Source: Gluconacetobacter liquefaciens
Lineage (GTDB): Bacteria; Pseudomonadota; Alphaproteobacteria; Acetobacterales; Acetobacteraceae
Direction of reading: 5' to 3'
Assembly (NCBI RefSeq): GCF_003350405.1
Contig: NZ_QQAW01000001.1
Location: 496,001-560,000 of the forward strand
Length of the DNA stretch: 64,000 bases
In this document: piece after piece, positions 60,129 to 64,000 of the stretch
Position numbering within the stretch: position 1 is the first letter of the stretch
Layout: each line of letters opens with the position of its first letter
The notes under the pieces: model-generated
Told to the model about the DNA's origin: nothing
Seen by the model: only the letters and a program-made list of their open reading frames with translations
Databases searched by the model: none
Made by a program: the position numbers and the translations under genes

Positions 60129-62849
60129 ATGCCGCGATTCGGTATGACAGGGCCAAATGCGGCCGCCCGTCCGCCGCTCGACAGCCCCATGCCGGAAGGA
60201 ATGGCATTTCAGGTGCGACGCCGCACAAAGCCTTCGCCGTACGGCTTCGTTCCTTTGTGGATCATGGCCGCAGCCTGGGCGGGTACCGTCGCCACCCGGC
60301 AGGCGATCGCCCAGACCAGCGGTAACCCGGCGGTCGCCCCCCTGACCGTATCCTCCCCAACCCCGGCGGATCACGCCGCCGAGGCCATCACCGTCACGGG
60401 CAGACGCAGTGCGGGCGCAGTGCTGGGCGACGACAAGCCGATCACCCGGATCGGTCCGGAGGAAGTGCGCGCCTACGGGGTGGACACAGTGTCCGACCTG
60501 CTTACCGCCATCTCGCCCGAAACGCGCTCGGGGCGCGGAACCGGCACCAATCCCCCGGTCGTCCTGCTCAACGGGCAGCGTATATCCGGCAATCAGGAAC
60601 TCCAGGACCTGCCGTTCGAAGCCGTCGCGCGCGTCGATATCTTCACCGAGGAAGAGGCCCTGCGCTACGGCTATTCGGCGGACCAGCGCGTGGTGAACAT
60701 CGTCACCGTCCGCCGTTTTCATTCGGGGCGCATCAATCTCGCGGCCGGCCAGTCCACCGATGGCGGCGCGCAGACCATCGCTCCCTCCCTCAGCTTCACG
60801 CATCTGAACGGCGACCGGCGCATCAATCTCAGCGCCCGCTACAGCGCGAACGCCTGGCTGCGGGACAGCGCGCGCGGCGTCGTGCCGCCAAGGGCCGGCG
60901 GACTGTACGACAATGTGGGCAATCTCGTCGCGGCAGATGGCGGCAGCCTCGATCCGGGGCTCGATGCGCTTGCAGGCAGGCCGGTCACCGTCGCGGGCGT
61001 CCCCACGCTGGCCGAAGGGGAAAGCCCGGCCCTGGCCGACTTCCTGCCCTACGCCGACACGCCCCGCTCCAGCACCGATTCATCGGCCTATACGCTCCAG
61101 CCCCGCAAACATGTCGGCACGCTCAACGGCGTTCTGGCCGACCGCCTGTTCGACGAGGTCTCCGCCGCGCTGAACCTGACCTACACCCATCAGGATCAGG
61201 AGAGCCTGCAAGGTCCGGCGCGCGGCATCCTCGACCTGCCTGCCGACAATCCGTTCTCGCCGTTCGCAACCGACACCCGGCTGTACCGGGACTTCACCGA
61301 GGTCTCGCCCCTGCATCAGCGCGCCCGCACCGATTCCGGCCATGCGGGGCTGAATGCCAACGGCAGGTTCGGCACATGGAAATGGAACGCCAACGCCAGC
61401 TACGATCACGGCGTGACCGTCACCCGCACCGAAACCGGCCTCGATCTCTCCACGGTGCAGGGCCTGCTCGACGCGGGCGATGACGGCCTCGACCCCTATG
61501 TCCGCTTCCCAGGCCGGTATCTGGGGGTGCGTACGCGCAACAGCGGCCGGTCGGTCAGCAGTACGGGCAGGGTCAGCTTCCTTCTGTCCGGCACGGTGAC
61601 CCACCTTCCGGCGGGCGATCTCTTCGGCAGCGTCGGCCTGACAGGCACCCTCGCCGCCCAGAACGCCACGTCACGTATCGGCGGCAAGACCGAACGCGGC
61701 GACATCCAGCGCGATGTCGGCAATCTCCACCTCAATGGCGACATCCCGATATTCGGCGAGGATTTCCTGCCGGCTGCGGGCAAGCTGGGCGCCAACGTCA
61801 ATGGCTCCGTCAGCCGCGTCTCGCGTTTCGGCACGCTGGGCGCGGTCGGTGGTGGCCTGACATGGTCGCCCGTCGACTGGGTGCAGTTTCCGTTTTCCTA
61901 CACCACGCGGCGCGACGCCCCCACGGCCGCGCAACTCGTCTCGCCCACCATCCAGACGCCCAACGTCACGACCTACGATTACGTCCGGGGCCAGTCCGTC
62001 CAGGTCACGACGCTCACCGGCGGCAATCCGGACCTGACGGCGACGCGGCGTCGGGAACTCAGCCTCGGCGCCATCGTCAACCCGCCTTTCCTGAGCGACG
62101 CGCGCCTGCACGTAAACTACGTCCGCGCCCGCACCGACAACGGCGTCCAGTCCCTGCCCACAGCGACCGCCGCCATCGAAAACGCCTTCCCCGACCTGTA
62201 TCGCCGCGATCAGGCCGGCATGCTGGAGATCGTCGATCTGCGACCGGTCAACGTGTCGCGCGAGACGCGCAACGAATGGAACGCCACCTTCGTCTATTCG
62301 CGCCCGTTTTCATCGGGCGCGAACAGCCGGAAGGGCGGCAGGCACGAGGGCAAGACCGACGGCAAGAATGACGGCGGCCGGATCTATCTGATCGCAACCC
62401 AGGTCTGGCGTCTGAAGGACGATATCCTGCTGCGGCCCGGCCTGCCCGCGCTCGACCTTCTCAACGGCGGCACGATCGGCGCTTCGGGCGGGCAGCCGCG
62501 CCACGAGGCCACGATCCAGGCGGGCCTCTACGATCAGGGCTTCGGCGTCCGCCTGGTGGGGAAATGGCAATCCGGCACATCGGCCATCGCCTCCAGTGCC
62601 GCCAACAGCCTGTTCTTCAGCGACCTCAAAACCCTGAACGCGACGGTCTTCGTCGATCTCGGGCGCACCCCCAGGGGCAGCGGCATGCCATGGGCGCACA
62701 ATCTGCGCCTTTCGCTGGCGATGGTGAACCTGTTCAACACCCGCATCCGCGTCCGCAACGGCACGGGTGCGACCCCGGCCGGCTACGCACCCGCCTTCAT
62801 GGACCCGCTGGGGCGCACGATCACGCTGACCTTGCGCAAGGCCCTGTAG
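60129..62849 (+). CDS. TonB-dependent outer-membrane receptor (third), plug-containing
   Basis: 906 residues if the first ATG is used; ATGs at 60144, 60189 and 60201 are all possible and none has a good ribosome binding site. A hydrophobic signal region (YGFVPLWIMAAAWAGTVA, ending AIAQ) precedes the plug. The plug reads EAITVTGRRSA, TVSDLLTAISPETRSG, PPVVLLNGQRISG, EEEALRYGYSADQRVVNIVT, the variant seen in many acetic acid bacterial and sphingomonad receptors. The barrel ends with aromatic/hydrophobic LTLRKAL rather than the usual Phe. The ligand is unknown. Confidence 0.82.
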   Translation: MPRFGMTGPNAAARPPLDSPMPEGMAFQVRRRTKPSPYGFVPLWIMAAAWAGTVATRQAIAQTSGNPAVAPLTVSSPTPADHAAEAITVTGRRSAGAVLGDDKPITRIGPEEVRAYGVDTVSDLLTAISPETRSGRGTGTNPPVVLLNGQRISGNQELQDLPFEAVARVDIFTEEEALRYGYSADQRVVNIVTVRRFHSGRINLAAGQSTDGGAQTIAPSLSFTHLNGDRRINLSARYSANAWLRDSARGVVPPRAGGLYDNVGNLVAADGGSLDPGLDALAGRPVTVAGVPTLAEGESPALADFLPYADTPRSSTDSSAYTLQPRKHVGTLNGVLADRLFDEVSAALNLTYTHQDQESLQGPARGILDLPADNPFSPFATDTRLYRDFTEVSPLHQRARTDSGHAGLNANGRFGTWKWNANASYDHGVTVTRTETGLDLSTVQGLLDAGDDGLDPYVRFPGRYLGVRTRNSGRSVSSTGRVSFLLSGTVTHLPAGDLFGSVGLTGTLAAQNATSRIGGKTERGDIQRDVGNLHLNGDIPIFGEDFLPAAGKLGANVNGSVSRVSRFGTLGAVGGGLTWSPVDWVQFPFSYTTRRDAPTAAQLVSPTIQTPNVTTYDYVRGQSVQVTTLTGGNPDLTATRRRELSLGAIVNPPFLSDARLHVNYVRARTDNGVQSLPTATAAIENAFPDLYRRDQAGMLEIVDLRPVNVSRETRNEWNATFVYSRPFSSGANSRKGGRHEGKTDGKNDGGRIYLIATQVWRLKDDILLRPGLPALDLLNGGTIGASGGQPRHEATIQAGLYDQGFGVRLVGKWQSGTSAIASSAANSLFFSDLKTLNATVFVDLGRTPRGSGMPWAHNLRLSLAMVNLFNTRIRVRNGTGATPAGYAPAFMDPLGRTITLTLRKAL

Positions 62850-62868
62850 GCGGGCTCCGCACGGACAG

Positions 62869-63741
62869 TCAGCGCCCGAACAGCCGCCCCAGCCCGTCCT
62901 CAAGGCCGATCGGCACCACGCCCAGTTCCCGCGCCATCGGCCCCGTGTCGAACGCCTTGTCTTCCAGCAGGCGCCGGATTTCGGCAGTCCCCACGGGCGG
63001 CAGGCCCGGCAGCACGCGGGTCGCCCACGCGGCCGCCATCATCGCCGCCGCCGGCACCGGCAGCACGGGGCGCGGCCGCAGGCCCGCATGCCGTGCCACC
63101 ATGGCGGCGAAATCCCGGTAGGAGAGCGCGGTCCCCCCCGCGATCACCAGCGCATGCGGCCCGTCCCACGTCCGGCCCAGCGCCGCCAGCATGCTGCGCG
63201 TCACGTCGTCCTGGTGGATCGGCTGCACCAGCGCATGCCCGCCGCCGGGCAGCGGCGTCACCGGCAACCGGCGCAGCAACGTCGCCAGCCGGCGCACATT
63301 GTTCTCGCCCTGCGCGCCATAGATCATGGTGGGGTGCAAAATAACCCCGTCGCGGCCCGATGCCATCAGCGCCGCCTCGCCGGCCAGCACGCCGTTGCCG
63401 TGCGCGTCGGGCCAGCGGGTGAATTTGCGGGTGCTGCCCAGGCACACCAGCGCCGCCCCTTCGGGCATCGCCGCCAGCAGGGCGGGCACATGCCGCGCAT
63501 GCGCGGTGCTGGCCACCCGTGCCGCGCCCGCCAGCGCCCGGCGCAGCCCGTCCGCCGGCCCGGTCAGGTCCGCGATCATGGGTTCGCCCGGCAGGCCGGT
63601 CGCCCGCCAGCGGGCGGCATCGCGCACCACGGGGACAAAGGGCGTACCCTGCCCCAGCAGCGCCCGGCACAGGGCAACCCCCGACCGGCCGGAGGCACCG
63701 ATCACATGCACAGGCCCGCCAGGGGCCGGGGGAAGCGTCAC
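62869..63741 (-). CDS. NAD(P)-binding Rossmann protein, complex I NDUFA9-like (NmrA/atypical SDR)
   Basis: 290 residues from a GTG at 63741 that overlaps the stop of the upstream gene (GTGA). N-terminal Rossmann: PVHVIGASGRSGVALCRALL; ALVCLGSTRKFTRWPD and GVILHPTMIYGAQGENNVRR are typical of the atypical SDR branch, which includes NDUFA9 and UbiX-associated proteins. No complete YxxxK pair is seen, so a redox catalytic role is doubtful. It is translationally coupled to the edge gene. Confidence 0.8.
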   Translation of the reverse strand: MTLPPAPGGPVHVIGASGRSGVALCRALLGQGTPFVPVVRDAARWRATGLPGEPMIADLTGPADGLRRALAGAARVASTAHARHVPALLAAMPEGAALVCLGSTRKFTRWPDAHGNGVLAGEAALMASGRDGVILHPTMIYGAQGENNVRRLATLLRRLPVTPLPGGGHALVQPIHQDDVTRSMLAALGRTWDGPHALVIAGGTALSYRDFAAMVARHAGLRPRPVLPVPAAAMMAAAWATRVLPGLPPVGTAEIRRLLEDKAFDTGPMARELGVVPIGLEDGLGRLFGR

Positions 63742-64000
63742 GGGATGCTGATCGACAGGCCCAGCATGCCCGCCGTGGAGGGGTCGCCGGCCATCGACAG
63801 CGCCACGCCCAGCATCAGCACGCCGATCGGGCGGGGCGGCCGCAGCATCACGCGCAGCCGCTGGTCCGGCTGGGCCAGGAAATGGCCCAGCGCCTGCATC
63901 GAGGGGTCGGGGCTCTCCGCCAGCGCGGTCTGGATCTGCTGGCGGTAGGCATCGGGCGCCACCTGCCGGGCGCGGGCCAGCCCGTCCAGCACATGGTCGG
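63738..64000 (-). CDS. Unknown protein, N-terminus outside the window
   Basis: The frame is open to the right edge; the 87 visible codons end at 63738 and overlap the Rossmann gene start by 4 bases. The visible part has a helix (LARARQVAPDAYRQQIQTAL), then ALGHFLAQPDQRLRVMLRP and a hydrophobic stretch (PIGVLMLGVALSMAGDPS) at the C-terminus that could be a membrane segment. No family recognised from this fragment. Confidence 0.6.
   Translation of the reverse strand, partial: DHVLDGLARARQVAPDAYRQQIQTALAESPDPSMQALGHFLAQPDQRLRVMLRPPRPIGVLMLGVALSMAGDPSTAGMLGLSISIP

Overview
The window is GC-rich alphaproteobacterial chromosome, most likely from an acetic acid bacterium (Acetobacteraceae, Gluconacetobacter/Komagataeibacter-like). 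The main grounds are a complete pentose-phosphate gene cluster with a fused transaldolase-phosphoglucose isomerase, a short-type 6-phosphogluconate dehydrogenase, several TonB-dependent receptors and an MFS/EmrA/lipoprotein-OMF efflux operon. The genus is inferred from gene content; no database was consulted. No phage, CRISPR array or rRNA was seen. There is one tRNA (His).

Layout. (1) 1-8.9 kb: carbon-phosphorus lyase operon phnGHIJKLM on the minus strand, with phnM cut by the window edge and phnL carrying an in-frame stop. Divergent to it are a TonB-dependent receptor and the hexapeptide acyltransferase typical of phn loci. A GACAACA-type operator lies in the shared AT-rich gap. (2) 9-16 kb: a GABA-type aminotransferase, a CPA1 Na+/H+ antiporter, a repeat-dense gap, a small coiled-coil protein, hisC, an ankyrin protein and an MBL-fold hydrolase. 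(3) 16.4-28.3 kb: the pentose phosphate cluster tkt, tal-pgi, gnd, zwf, HAD, HAD, pgl, rpiA, gntK, all on the plus strand. Most joints are overlapping stop/start codons; the others hold hairpins or repeats. Together these genes take gluconate or glucose 6-phosphate through the oxidative branch and recycle pentoses, the main sugar route in acetic acid bacteria. (4) 28.3-34.5 kb: a degenerate aspartyl-protease-like protein, a small lipoprotein, a YitT protein, an IS5-type transposase relic, aconitase B and a 0.9-kb AT-rich non-coding stretch. (5) 34.5-41.7 kb, minus strand: a TonB-dependent receptor, MgtC, a periplasmic double M16 peptidase and a secreted NLP (NPP1) protein. This grouping recalls plant-cell lysis plus protein-piracy uptake and is the most interesting neighbourhood. 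(6) 42-48.4 kb: a pirin lacking its metal ligands, and an OMF-EmrA-EmrB efflux operon with a divergent LysR regulator and a palindromic operator. (7) 48.4-57.9 kb: YciA thioesterase, AMP nucleosidase, TonB, AlkA glycosylase, alpha/beta hydrolase, PIG3-type quinone reductase, CLC channel, glnA. (8) 58-64 kb: glnB, an aminotransferase, tRNA-His, a third TonB-dependent receptor, a complex-I NDUFA9-like Rossmann protein and a truncated edge gene.

Several dispersed non-coding repeats were found. A GC-rich family has four copies; three lie directly downstream of a stop codon and the fourth immediately follows the first, all in the orientation of the upstream gene. An A/T-rich hairpin family has three copies and a palindromic family has two. 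A 165-bp element with perfect 18-bp inverted ends abuts the antiporter stop codon.
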